Below are positions 45,840-53,797 of a DNA stretch of 53,797 nucleotides, one piece after another (position 1 is the stretch's first letter; each line of letters opens with the position of its first letter). Below the pieces are notes generated by a model, which saw nothing but the letters and a program-made list of their open reading frames with translations, was not told the DNA's origin and made no database searches. The stretch covers positions 1,194,194 to 1,247,990 of the forward strand of contig NZ_JAMLFX010000001.1 in assembly GCF_023634765.1 (NCBI RefSeq), in the 5' to 3' direction. The stretch is from Pseudomonas sp. AKS31 (GTDB lineage Bacteria; Pseudomonadota; Gammaproteobacteria; Pseudomonadales; Pseudomonadaceae). A program made the translations under genes and the position numbers.

Positions 45840-47405
45840 TTAGCGGTTAAACCGCTCCACCAACGAGTACTGCGTATTCGCCGTCTTCGTCAGTTCTTCA
45901 CTCAACAACGCCGAGTTATGCGCCTGCTCGGAGGTCTGATCCGCCAGTTCCGAAATATTGCTGATGTTGCGGCTGATCTCTTCAGCCACCGCACTTTGCT
46001 CTTCCGTCGCCGCAGCAATCTGCGTGGTCATGTCGGTGATGTTGGCCACCGCTTCACTGATCCCGACCAACGCCTGATCCGCTTCCAGCACCCGCGCTAC
46101 ACCTTCTTCAGCCTGACGATGCCCGGCTTCCATGGTCTGCACGGCGCTTGAAGCTGTCTGCTGCAACTTGGCGATCAGGGCATGAATCTGCCCGGTCGAT
46201 TCGCTGGTGCGTTGCGCCAGTTGGCGAACTTCATCGGCCACTACCGCGAAACCACGGCCCATTTCGCCGGCACGCGCGGCTTCAATCGCAGCGTTCAGTG
46301 CGAGCAGGTTGGTCTGGTCGGCGATGCCTTTGATCACGTCAACCACGCCGCCGATTTCGTCGCTGTCCTTGGCCAGTTGAGTGACGGTCAGGCCGGTTTC
46401 ACCCACGACGACGGACAGACGCTGAATGGCTTCGCGGGTTTCCCCAGCGATGTCACGACCGCGACCGGTCAGGCGATTGGCTTCCTGAGTCGCGTCGGCG
46501 GTGCGCTGCACGTGGCTGGCGACTTCCTGAGTCGTCGCGGCCATCTGGTTGACGGCGGTGGCGACCTGTTCGGTTTCCACCCGCTGACGTTCCAGGCCGG
46601 TCGAGCTGCTGTGTGCCAGTCGGTCGGACTGCTTGGCCTGATCGGTCAAGTGTTCGGCAGTGTCCTGCAGACGGGTTAGGCAGGTTTTCAGGCGCGCTTC
46701 CTGGCTGAGGATGGACATTTCCAGACGCGCCTGGGCGCCACGGCTGTCGGTGTACATTTGTGCGATCAGCGGGTCGGAGGTGGTCTGTTCGGCCAGGCGC
46801 AGCAGGCGCTTGAGCCCGCGTTGCTGCCATTGCAGGCCCATCAGGCCCAGTGGCACCGACAAACCGGCCGCGAGGGCGAAGCCCCAGTGCGAGTTGAGGG
46901 TCGCGCCGATCACGAAGCTCAGTTGGCTGACCAGAATGAACGGCAGCCAGTCCTGAAGCACTGGCAGCCATTTATCGCTGGAAGGGATCGCCGACTTGCC
47001 TTGGTTGATGCGTTGGTAGAGCGCTTCGGCACGGCGGATCTGTTCGGCGGTGGGTTTGATCCGCACCGACTCGTAACCGATCACCTGACTGCCATCGAAC
47101 ACCGGAGTCACGTAGGCGTTCACCCAGTAGTGGTCACCGGATTTGCAGCGATTCTTGACAATGCCCATCCATGGCAAGCCTTGTTTCAGTGTGCCCCACA
47201 TGTGCGAAAACACCGCCGCCGGAACGTCTGGGTGACGGACCAGGTTGTGCGGCGCACGGATCAGTTCTTCACGCGAAAACCCGCTGATTTCGACGAAAGC
47301 GTCGTTGCAGTAGGTGATCACGCCCTTGGCATCGGTTGTGGAAATCAACCGCTGCTGAGCCGGGAAAGTCCGTTCGCGTTGTGTAATGGGCTGGTTGTTA
47401 CGCAT
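45840..47405 (-). CDS. aer: Aerotaxis receptor Aer (PAS-domain chemoreceptor)
   Basis: The 521-residue receptor steers cells toward favourable oxygen or redox levels. The N-terminal PAS domain has the Aer signature ([56 protein letters not shown]), which binds FAD. It is followed by a hydrophobic anchor ([20 protein letters not shown] and the next segment), a HAMP-like region and a methyl-accepting signalling domain with the highly conserved hairpin tip [20 protein letters not shown]. The ATG at 47405 is preferred over a TTG three codons upstream. It lies near the cco genes, as in other pseudomonads. Confidence 0.95.
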   Translation of the reverse strand: MRNNQPITQRERTFPAQQRLISTTDAKGVITYCNDAFVEISGFSREELIRAPHNLVRHPDVPAAVFSHMWGTLKQGLPWMGIVKNRCKSGDHYWVNAYVTPVFDGSQVIGYESVRIKPTAEQIRRAEALYQRINQGKSAIPSSDKWLPVLQDWLPFILVSQLSFVIGATLNSHWGFALAAGLSVPLGLMGLQWQQRGLKRLLRLAEQTTSDPLIAQMYTDSRGAQARLEMSILSQEARLKTCLTRLQDTAEHLTDQAKQSDRLAHSSSTGLERQRVETEQVATAVNQMAATTQEVASHVQRTADATQEANRLTGRGRDIAGETREAIQRLSVVVGETGLTVTQLAKDSDEIGGVVDVIKGIADQTNLLALNAAIEAARAGEMGRGFAVVADEVRQLAQRTSESTGQIHALIAKLQQTASSAVQTMEAGHRQAEEGVARVLEADQALVGISEAVANITDMTTQIAAATEEQSAVAEEISRNISNISELADQTSEQAHNSALLSEELTKTANTQYSLVERFNR

Positions 47406-47506
47406 GTTTTTCAATCCGCAAGGCTTTGAAAGGTTGTCGGCGGTGACAGCTTTTTATTGAAATTTTTTTTCAATAATCAGCACAGCGTCGCAAAACGGCG
47501 CTTGCT

Positions 47507-48298
47507 TCAGCCAGCGAGCATCGGATAAGTGAACAGGCCGAAGTGCAGCAGGTTCAGCCCGAAATGCGTGGCGATCGCCGCGCCGAGCCCGCCAAAACGG
47601 TAGGCCAGACCATAGCCGACACCCGCCAGACCCGCCAGTAACACCCAGGTCCAGCCTGCGCCTGCGTGCACCAGGCCAAACAGCAACGAGGCCAACAGCA
47701 GGGCGAGGTTTTCGCCGTAAGGCAGGTGTTTGAAGCGCTGACTCAGACCGCCCTGTATATATCCGCGAAACAGCGCTTCCTCGACCAAGGTCACCAGCAG
47801 CAGATTGTTCAGCACCCACAACCACGCCTGATCCGGCCACTTCGGTGCCCAGGCGATCACGCCCAGCAACAGCGCGCCGCCGAGGGCGAGAACCGCGCAC
47901 AAGGTCAGGGCGAGGGCGGTGGCGTAGACGCTCAGGCGCAACGAACGTCGCCCGACAATCCACGGACACACCAGTAACAGCCAGAAGCCAACCAGCGGTT
48001 TGTCGAGGTTCAGGTACATCGCGAACGGCACGGCGTTGTCGGTGAAGCGCTGCGGATCAATCGCTCTACCGTTGGCGAACCCCGGCAGCCAGTGCAGAGC
48101 CAGCGCCACGGCCAGCACGATAAACAGACCATGGCCTAGAAAACGTGCGACCGGCACCTGTTGTTGGCGCACCGCAAAACCGGCGAACACCAGCAGCCCA
48201 ATGGAAATCAGCGCCAGCCAGCCGAGGTGGCCATAACTCAGCGCCCATCCATAACCGAGGCTGAGAAGCGCCAGATAGAGCCATGGCAAAGCCTTCAT
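47507..48298 (-). CDS. CPBP-family intramembrane metalloprotease
   Basis: The 263-residue membrane protein has about eight helices and the CPBP/Abi (CAAX protease-like) motifs: EEALFRGYIQGGL (the glutamate pair and the R-x3-Q/L line), FGLVHAGAGW and a final ATHFGLNLLHFG. The ATG giving MKALPWLYLALLSLGYG is chosen; the long upstream extension translates the REP element. The role is unknown: members cleave prenylated or other membrane peptides, or protect against self-made bacteriocins. Confidence 0.85.
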   Translation of the reverse strand: MKALPWLYLALLSLGYGWALSYGHLGWLALISIGLLVFAGFAVRQQQVPVARFLGHGLFIVLAVALALHWLPGFANGRAIDPQRFTDNAVPFAMYLNLDKPLVGFWLLLVCPWIVGRRSLRLSVYATALALTLCAVLALGGALLLGVIAWAPKWPDQAWLWVLNNLLLVTLVEEALFRGYIQGGLSQRFKHLPYGENLALLLASLLFGLVHAGAGWTWVLLAGLAGVGYGLAYRFGGLGAAIATHFGLNLLHFGLFTYPMLAG

Positions 48299-48413
48299 CG
48301 AAAGTCCCTGTGCAAATTTTGTGGAAGGGCTTTCTACACGGACGAGCGGCGGGGGACAAGTGAAGGTGAGGCGGGAAGTGGGGACGACAAACAAACCTGT
48401 GGTCAACCCCGTT

Positions 48414-48512
48414 ACCTGTGGGAGCTGGCTTGCCAGCGATGAGGCCTGTTCAGCCGACATCTTTATAGACTGGTCCACCGCTATCGCTGGCAAGCCAGCT
48501 CCCACAGGGTTT
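48414..48512. repeat. REP inverted pair (GGGAGCTGGCTTGCCAGCGA family)
   Basis: CTGTGGGAGCTGGCTTGCCA and its reverse complement flank about 50 bases. This is the same family as at 8573-8661. Confidence 0.9.
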
Positions 48513-48528
48513 TGTGGATGGCTGGAAA

Positions 48529-49215
48529 TCAGTGCAAGTTGAGTTTCACGGCCGCACGCTCGGTGATTTCCGTGCGCAACTTCAGCGATGGCGCGGCACG
48601 CAGGCGAGCCTCATCGACAATCGCACTCGGCGCAGTCTCCGGGCTGCCCGAGTTGAACGGCGGCGCTGGTGCATATTCCAGCTGCAACTGCACCAGTTGC
48701 GCCGTGTCGGCATCGAACAATTCCGCCGCCAGCACCAGAGCAAAGTCGATCCCCGCCGTAATCCCGCCACCGGTAAACAGATTGCCGTCACGCACCACCC
48801 GATCCTTCACCGCGATCGCGCCCAGTGTTGGCAGCAGATCGTGATACGCCCAATGCGTGGTCGCGCGTTTGCCTTGCAGCAGACCCGCCGCGCCGAGTAC
48901 CAGCGAGCCGGTGCACACCGATGTCACGTACTTCGCCTGAAGGGCCTGGCGTTTGATGAAGTCCAGCGTCTGCGCGTCTTCCATCAACGGCCCGACACCG
49001 CCGCCACCGGGAATGCAGATCACATCAAGAGCCGGGCAATCCTCGAACGTGGTCGTCGGCTTCAGCAACAGACCGGTACTGGCGGTAACCGGCATCAAAT
49101 CTTTCCAGATCAGATGCACCTGCACGCCCGGCAACGAGGCGAGCACGTCGTACGGTCCGGTCAGGTCGAGTTGCTGAACTTGCGGGAACAACAGAAAACC
49201 GATCTGCAGCGTCAT
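48529..49215 (-). CDS. inhA: Isonitrile hydratase (DJ-1/PfpI family)
   Basis: The 228-residue protein agrees closely with the Pseudomonas isonitrile hydratase, which converts isonitriles to N-substituted formamides. It has the nucleophile elbow with C101 (YVTSVCTGSLVLGAAGLL), the preceding DVICIPGGGGVGPLMED, and the TGGGITAGIDFAL region. The length equals the family norm, as I remember it. It is divergent from a GlxA-like regulator that shares the DJ-1 fold, with about 90 bases between the starts. That regulator probably controls it. Confidence 0.9.
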   Translation of the reverse strand: MTLQIGFLLFPQVQQLDLTGPYDVLASLPGVQVHLIWKDLMPVTASTGLLLKPTTTFEDCPALDVICIPGGGGVGPLMEDAQTLDFIKRQALQAKYVTSVCTGSLVLGAAGLLQGKRATTHWAYHDLLPTLGAIAVKDRVVRDGNLFTGGGITAGIDFALVLAAELFDADTAQLVQLQLEYAPAPPFNSGSPETAPSAIVDEARLRAAPSLKLRTEITERAAVKLNLH

Positions 49216-49305
49216 TGTTCTTGCTCCATGAAAAAGGGGTGGACGGCTTCACTGTAGGCGCGTAGGTTCTGGCGCATACGCCAATATCCCCACGAATTAC
49301 GCCAA

Positions 49306-50289
49306 ATGCCCAAAACCATTCATGTCCTCGCGTTTGCCAACATGCAGATTCTCGACGTCACCGGGCCGTTGCAGGTGTTTGCTTCGGCCAACGACATCGC
49401 CCGCCAGCGCGGTTTGCCGATCCCGTACGCGCCGAGCGTGATTGCCAGCGGCGGCGGGGCGGTGATGTCCTCGGCGGGTCTGGCGGTATTAGCCGAACCG
49501 TTGCCAGAAGCGCCCAGCGATACGTTGATCATCGCCGGTGGCTGGGGCATTTATCCTGCCGCTGAAGACGTGCTTCTGGTGGATTGGGTACGCGAACATG
49601 GAGCGAAATGCCGACGCGTGGCCTCGGTGTGCACAGGGGCTTTTTTGCTGGCGGCCAGTGGCTGGCTCGATGGCCGCCGCGTGGTTACCCACTGGACTCG
49701 TTGCGAGCAACTGGCGCAGCAACATCCGAATTTGCGCGTCGAGGCCAATCCGATCTTCATCAACGACGGCCCGGTATGGACCTCTGCGGGGGTGACCGCT
49801 GGCATCGATCTGGCGCTGGCGATGGTTGAAGAGGATCTGGGCAGCGACATCGCCCTGGACGTCGCCCGCCATCTGGTGGTGTTCCTCAAACGCCCGGGCG
49901 GGCAATCGCAATTCAGCGTGACTTTGTCGTTGCAGAATCAGGGCAATCGCTTTGATGAACTGCACGCGTGGATCGCCGAGAATCTCACTTGCGACCTCGG
50001 CGTTCCGACCCTGGCCGAGCAGGCCGGCATGAGCGAACGCAGTTTCGTCCGCCACTACCGCGCCGACACCGGCCAGACCCCGGCGCGGGCGATTGAATTG
50101 ATCCGCGTCGAAACCGCCCGGCGATTGCTCAGTGACACAGGTTTGCCGGTCAAACGCATCGCCGCCAATTGCGGGTTTGGCAGTGAAGAGACGTTGCGCC
50201 GAAGTTTTCTGCGAGCGATTGGCGTAACGCCGCAGGCTTATCGGGAGCGGTTTTCGGTCAGCGCTGCTACAGATCCAGTAATGCCTTGA
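49306..50289 (+). CDS. GlxA-family transcriptional regulator (DJ-1/PfpI plus AraC HTH)
   Basis: The 327-residue regulator has an N-terminal DJ-1/PfpI-like sensing domain (about residues 1-190; MQILDVTGPLQVFASANDIA, RVASVCTGAFLLAASGWLDG) and a C-terminal AraC/XylS helix-turn-helix pair (about 215-318; LAEQAGMSERSFVRHYRADT, VKRIAANCGFGSEETLRRSF). It diverges from inhA and is the obvious candidate for its regulator; an isonitrile or related metabolite as effector is only an inference. Confidence 0.92.
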   Translation: MPKTIHVLAFANMQILDVTGPLQVFASANDIARQRGLPIPYAPSVIASGGGAVMSSAGLAVLAEPLPEAPSDTLIIAGGWGIYPAAEDVLLVDWVREHGAKCRRVASVCTGAFLLAASGWLDGRRVVTHWTRCEQLAQQHPNLRVEANPIFINDGPVWTSAGVTAGIDLALAMVEEDLGSDIALDVARHLVVFLKRPGGQSQFSVTLSLQNQGNRFDELHAWIAENLTCDLGVPTLAEQAGMSERSFVRHYRADTGQTPARAIELIRVETARRLLSDTGLPVKRIAANCGFGSEETLRRSFLRAIGVTPQAYRERFSVSAATDPVMP

Positions 50290-50290
50290 G

Positions 50291-50680
50291 TTAAACCTCG
50301 GCTTCCGCCACCTGATTGAAATACTTGCTCCGATCCGGGGTAAACGTCACCCGCATCTTCGTCCGCGAGCACGTCAGCGAACGCTCTTCACTCAAAGCAA
50401 TATCCAGATCCTCACCGCGCAAGCCTTGCCACTGCGCCAGATACTTCAGCGAGCCGAATTTTTCGTTTTTCTTCAGGCTGCGACTGACGCCGCCTTTCCA
50501 GCCGAGCACGGGCAGTTCGCCGGCAAGGCATTTTTGCGCGAGGTCGGGGAAGCGGGTGGCGCGCTGGCGGCCGATTTCCCAGCATTTGATCAGGCCTTTG
50601 TCCGCGGCTTCCCAGAGTTGGTCGCGGGTCAGGCCGCTACGAAGGGGCGTGTCGATGGTGCGGTGGACATGCTGGGTCAT
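50291..50680 (-). CDS. Conserved hypothetical protein
   Basis: The 129-residue soluble basic protein is of unknown function (MTQHVHRTIDTPLRSGLTRD; KCWEIGRQRATRFPDLAQKC; SLKYLAQWQGLRGEDLDIAL). No signal peptide, membrane helix or known motif was recognised. It is convergent with the GlxA-type regulator gene, whose stop it nearly touches. Confidence 0.7.
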   Translation of the reverse strand: MTQHVHRTIDTPLRSGLTRDQLWEAADKGLIKCWEIGRQRATRFPDLAQKCLAGELPVLGWKGGVSRSLKKNEKFGSLKYLAQWQGLRGEDLDIALSEERSLTCSRTKMRVTFTPDRSKYFNQVAEAEV

Positions 50681-51073
50681 TCTGGTTCCTTGAATTCGGG
50701 TTTTATTGGACAGCTCCGCTGTGCCCGTTGCGGTGGATGGTAGGGGTGGATGTAACAGCTGGCAACAGGGTATTACCGGGTGTGACTGCGAGTTGCAGCG
50801 TATGCACGGGTCAGAGAATGTTGACCGCTTGTAGTCTTCTGGCGAGTGAAAACTGTGGCGAGGGGCTTGCTCCCGCTCGGCTGCGCAGCAGACGCAAAGT
50901 CAGGCAACCCGGTGCTTCAATGGGATTGGGGAGGCAGGTTTCAGGGCCGCTTCGCGACCCGGCGAGAGCAAGCTCCCTCGCCATAGGGGGTGGGAGTGAG
51001 CCTGCTTTTGCGTAGGTGTCAGTCCTACAATTGGCTGTTGATGCGGACTATTTCCTACAGAGCTTGGTGACAA
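50681..51073. repeat. Intergenic region with a diverged inverted repeat
   Basis: There is no gene in these 393 bases. At 50857-50984 GGCGAGGGGCTTGCTCCCGC and GCGAGAGCAAGCTCCCTCGC form a long, imperfect inverted pair of another Pseudomonas intergenic repeat family, with a second GC-rich hairpin between them. Confidence 0.65.
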
Positions 51074-52900
51074 TTACGGCTGCCAATAACTCTTTTCCCC
51101 ACTCAACTTGCGGTCGAGAAAACTCGCCGCGCTGATCAACGCCAGATGCGTCAAGGCCTGCGGGGTGTTGCCCAAGTGCCGGCCATGGGCGTCGAATTCT
51201 TCGGCGTAAAGGCCCAGCGGATTGGCATAACGCAGCAATTGCTCAAACTCCAGATGCGCTTTTTCAATTTGCCCGGCGCGAGCCAGACATTCGACATACC
51301 AGAACGAACATGCGGCGAAGGCGCCTTCGGTGCCGGCCAGGCCATCGATATTGCTGTCGTCATTGCGATAGCGGTAAACCATGCCGTCGCGCACCAGGGT
51401 CTTTTCGATCGCCTCAAGAGTGGAGAGCCAGCGCGGATCCTTGGCGCTGACGAAGCGCACCAACGGCATCAACAACATCGAGCCATCCAGCGCCGTGCCG
51501 CCCTTGTACTGGACGAAGTGCCCGCGTTCTTCATCCCAGAAGTTGTCCCAGATATCCGCGTAGATTGCCTGCCGGGTCGTGTCCCATTGCGCAAACGGTG
51601 CCGGCAGCGAGCGCTTCGAAGCCAGTCGAATGGCCCGGTCCAGCGCCACCCAGCACATCAGCCGCGAATGCAGAAAGTGGTGTTGCTCGCCGCGCATTTC
51701 CCAGATGCCGACGTCCTTGGTCTGCCAGGTCTCGCAGACTTGATCGACCACTTCGCGCACGTGTTGCCAACCTTCGTGGGAAATTGCGTCGCCGTATTTG
51801 TTGACCAGATACACGGCGTCCATCAACTCGCCAAAGATGTCGAGCTGGACCTGGTCGTACGCGCCGTTGCCGATGCGCACCGGTTTTGCGTCGCCGTGTC
51901 CCGACAAGTGATCAAGTTCGGTTTCCGGTAATTCCTGACGGCCATCGATGGCGTAGAGAATGTTCAACTTCATCGGCTTGCCGCAGCAATCGCTGACCCG
52001 TCCGCGCAACCAGCGCATGTAGTCATTGGCTTCGCCGACAAAGCCCAGGCGCATAAAGGCATACACCGTGAACGAGGCATCTCGGATCCACGTGTAACGG
52101 TAATCCCAGTTGCGCTCGCCGCCCGGGGTTTCCGGCAGACCGAAGGTGGCGGCGGCGAGAATCGCGCCGTGTTTGCGCGAGGTCAGCAGCTTGAGGGCGA
52201 GGGCGGAGCGGTGGACCATTTCCCGCCAGCGTCCACGGTAAATCGACTGGCCGATCCAGTCGCGCCAGAACTTCAATGTGCGTTCCATGCACAAGTGTCC
52301 GGCGCCTTCGGCGAATCGTGGATCATCAGTCGCCCCGAGCATGAACGCCGCCGTTTCATTTTGCTTGAGCGTGAATTGTGCCACCGCCGCTTGCGCGTCG
52401 ATCTGCATCGGCTGGTCCGAAGCCAGGCGCAGTGACGGTTGGCCGGAGGCGCTAAATGTCACGTCTTGTTGATCCATCTGAGCTCGGGTGTCGGCTCGGG
52501 CGTAATCGTGGCGCACGGCGCAGCGCATCGTGAAAGTCGCTTCGCCGCTGACCACGCGCACCCGACGCATCAACAGTGGCAGGTCATCGGCGTTGTCCGC
52601 CACCGGCAGCAGATCGGTGACTTCGACGACGGCGCGTTCACTCAGCCAGCGGGTTTGCAGAACGTTGGTGTCGGGCAGGTAAATCTGTTCGCGGCGGGCG
52701 TCGGGCAAGTCCGGCGCCAACTGGAAAATCCCCGCGTCCGGGGTGTCCAGCAACGAACAGAAAATCGATGGACTGTCGAACTCCGGCCAGCAGAAAAAAT
52801 CCACGCTGCCCCGGTCGTTGACCAGTGCCGCACTGCGCATGTCGCCGATGATGCCGTGGGCGTCGATCGGGCTTTGTCGTTCCAGGTGATGCTCAGCCAT
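51074..52900 (-). CDS. Glycoside hydrolase family 15 protein (glucoamylase/trehalase-like)
   Basis: The 608-residue enzyme of the GH15 group has an N-terminal beta domain (SPIDAHGIIGDMRSAALVND; SVDFFCWPEFDSPSIFCSLL) and an (alpha/alpha)6 catalytic barrel (RNWDYRYTWIRDASFTVYAF; WEMRGEQHHFLHSRLMCWVA; LAGTEGAFAACSFWYVECLA). The catalytic acids should be the glutamates in the EMRGEQHH and GTEGAF regions. No signal peptide is seen, so it acts in the cytoplasm, perhaps on trehalose or maltodextrin. Its start overlaps the 3' end of the dehydrogenase gene by 8 bases, so the two form an operon. Confidence 0.9.
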   Translation of the reverse strand: MAEHHLERQSPIDAHGIIGDMRSAALVNDRGSVDFFCWPEFDSPSIFCSLLDTPDAGIFQLAPDLPDARREQIYLPDTNVLQTRWLSERAVVEVTDLLPVADNADDLPLLMRRVRVVSGEATFTMRCAVRHDYARADTRAQMDQQDVTFSASGQPSLRLASDQPMQIDAQAAVAQFTLKQNETAAFMLGATDDPRFAEGAGHLCMERTLKFWRDWIGQSIYRGRWREMVHRSALALKLLTSRKHGAILAAATFGLPETPGGERNWDYRYTWIRDASFTVYAFMRLGFVGEANDYMRWLRGRVSDCCGKPMKLNILYAIDGRQELPETELDHLSGHGDAKPVRIGNGAYDQVQLDIFGELMDAVYLVNKYGDAISHEGWQHVREVVDQVCETWQTKDVGIWEMRGEQHHFLHSRLMCWVALDRAIRLASKRSLPAPFAQWDTTRQAIYADIWDNFWDEERGHFVQYKGGTALDGSMLLMPLVRFVSAKDPRWLSTLEAIEKTLVRDGMVYRYRNDDSNIDGLAGTEGAFAACSFWYVECLARAGQIEKAHLEFEQLLRYANPLGLYAEEFDAHGRHLGNTPQALTHLALISAASFLDRKLSGEKSYWQP

Positions 52901-53693
52901 TGCCGCGAAACTCCGGATAGAGGCTCATGCCGCCGTCGATGAACAGGGTGGTGCCAACGATGTAATCGGAGGCATCCGAGGCGAGAAACACCACGGCGTT
53001 GGCGACGTCTTCCGCGTCGCCGATGCGCCCGTAGGGAATCAGATCAAGCAGCTTCTCGCCGGCTGCGCCTTCTGTAGCATCTTGATTGATCGCCGTGCGA
53101 ATCGCCCCCGGCGCGACGCCGTTGATACGAATGCGTTGGTGGCTGACTTCCTGCGCGAGGGTCTGCATCAACTGATCGACGCCACCCTTGGACGCGGCGT
53201 AATTGACGTGCCCGGCCCAGGGAATGCGCTGGTGCACCGAACTCATGTGGATGATCTTGCCGGCCGCGCGCGATACACCTTCGCGAACGCCCTGGCGATT
53301 GAAAATCCGCAGGGCAGCGCGGGCGCAGAGGAACTGTCCGGTGAGGTTGACGCCAATCACCGTGTTCCAGTCGTCCAGTGACATATCCACAACGGCAGCA
53401 TCTTTTTGCATACCCGAGTTGGCCACCAGAATATCCAGCGAACCAAAGGCATCGATGGCCGCCGAGAACAGTTGCTCCACCTCGTCTTCCTTGGAGACAT
53501 CAGCGCGAATGGCGATGGCCTGCCCACCGTCAGCGATGATTTGCCGGGCCAGTGCTTCGGCAGGTTCGGCCTGGCGGTTGTAGTTGATGACCACTGCCGC
53601 GCCGGCATCGGCCAGGGCTTTGGCGCACGCCTGGCCGATGCCGGAGCTGGCGCCGGTGATCAGGGCTGTTTGTCGGGCGAGGGAAATATGCAT
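52893..53693 (-). CDS. SDR-family dehydrogenase (glucose 1-dehydrogenase-like)
   Basis: The 266-residue short-chain dehydrogenase has the cofactor loop TGASSGIGQACA, the catalytic serine (HMSSVHQRIPW) and Y-x3-K (YAASKGG), and the C-terminal VVFLASDASDYIVGTTLFID. It resembles glucose 1-dehydrogenases and related sugar/3-oxoacyl reductases. The ATG giving MHISLARQTALITGAS is chosen over an upstream in-frame start. It is translationally linked to the GH15 gene downstream, so it may oxidise glucose released by that enzyme (inference). Confidence 0.9.
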   Translation of the reverse strand: MHISLARQTALITGASSGIGQACAKALADAGAAVVINYNRQAEPAEALARQIIADGGQAIAIRADVSKEDEVEQLFSAAIDAFGSLDILVANSGMQKDAAVVDMSLDDWNTVIGVNLTGQFLCARAALRIFNRQGVREGVSRAAGKIIHMSSVHQRIPWAGHVNYAASKGGVDQLMQTLAQEVSHQRIRINGVAPGAIRTAINQDATEGAAGEKLLDLIPYGRIGDAEDVANAVVFLASDASDYIVGTTLFIDGGMSLYPEFRGNG

Positions 53694-53797
53694 GCAAAAT
53701 CGCGCCTTGAGTGAGGGCCTACATAGCTGACCGGTTGCCAATAGTGAGAGTTCATTCGGCAGAAAAGGCTGTGGTGATTTCGCCGACGGTTTCGCCA

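Overview
The window is a piece of chromosome from a fluorescent Pseudomonas (P. fluorescens group). The evidence is the gene order smc-zipA-ligA ... ffs-dnaX-ybaB-recR, then apt-anr-hemN followed by the cbb3 oxidase assembly genes and two complete ccoNOQP operons, then aer. High GC content and many Pseudomonas-type intergenic REP inverted pairs support this. The left edge lies inside smc and the right edge just upstream of a short-chain dehydrogenase.

1-16 kb is mostly housekeeping. It holds chromosome condensation (smc), cell division (zipA), DNA ligase (ligA), a zinc metallopeptidase, 4.5S SRP RNA, a periplasmic solute-binding protein, the replicative clamp loader (dnaX), a YbaB nucleoid protein, a quinone-oxidoreductase-like enzyme, recR, an acyl-CoA dehydrogenase and apt.

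16-34.4 kb is a low-oxygen respiration block. The Fnr-type regulator Anr is followed by hemN (anaerobic haem synthesis, with a perfect Anr box), a TauE/SafE-like membrane protein, ccoS, ccoI, ccoH and ccoG (cbb3 oxidase maturation), and two tandem ccoNOQP operons. A secreted metallophosphoesterase and a VapBC-type toxin-antitoxin pair sit between ccoG and ccoP1. From memory of P. aeruginosa those two genes are adjacent there, so this looks like an insertion. A perfect Anr box upstream of the second ccoN lies inside the start of the divergent hydrolase gene.

35.1-44.2 kb is an accessory island between the cco/hydrolase block and aer. It carries (i) a 955-residue RecF/Rad50-type ATPase with a CPAC zinc hook and an RloC-like R-x3-E motif in its C-terminal part, (ii) divergently from it a 1321-residue protein with an N-terminal DUF4365 nuclease-like domain and a long TPR-like helical array, and (iii) downstream of that a gene of unknown family whose frame is intact except for one in-frame TGA. 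I think this is a candidate anti-phage defence system, and it is the most interesting part of the window.

44.2-53.8 kb returns to Pseudomonas background. It has a DUF6124-like small protein behind a strikingly structured leader (two hairpins with the same 8-nt loop and an antisense copy of that loop between them), a small ORF flanked by a ~250-bp direct duplication of the aer 3' tail, the aerotaxis receptor aer, a CPBP membrane protease, isonitrile hydratase divergent from a GlxA-family AraC regulator, a conserved hypothetical, a GH15 glucoamylase-like enzyme and an overlapping SDR dehydrogenase. No tRNA, rRNA, CRISPR array, insertion sequence or integrase was seen.
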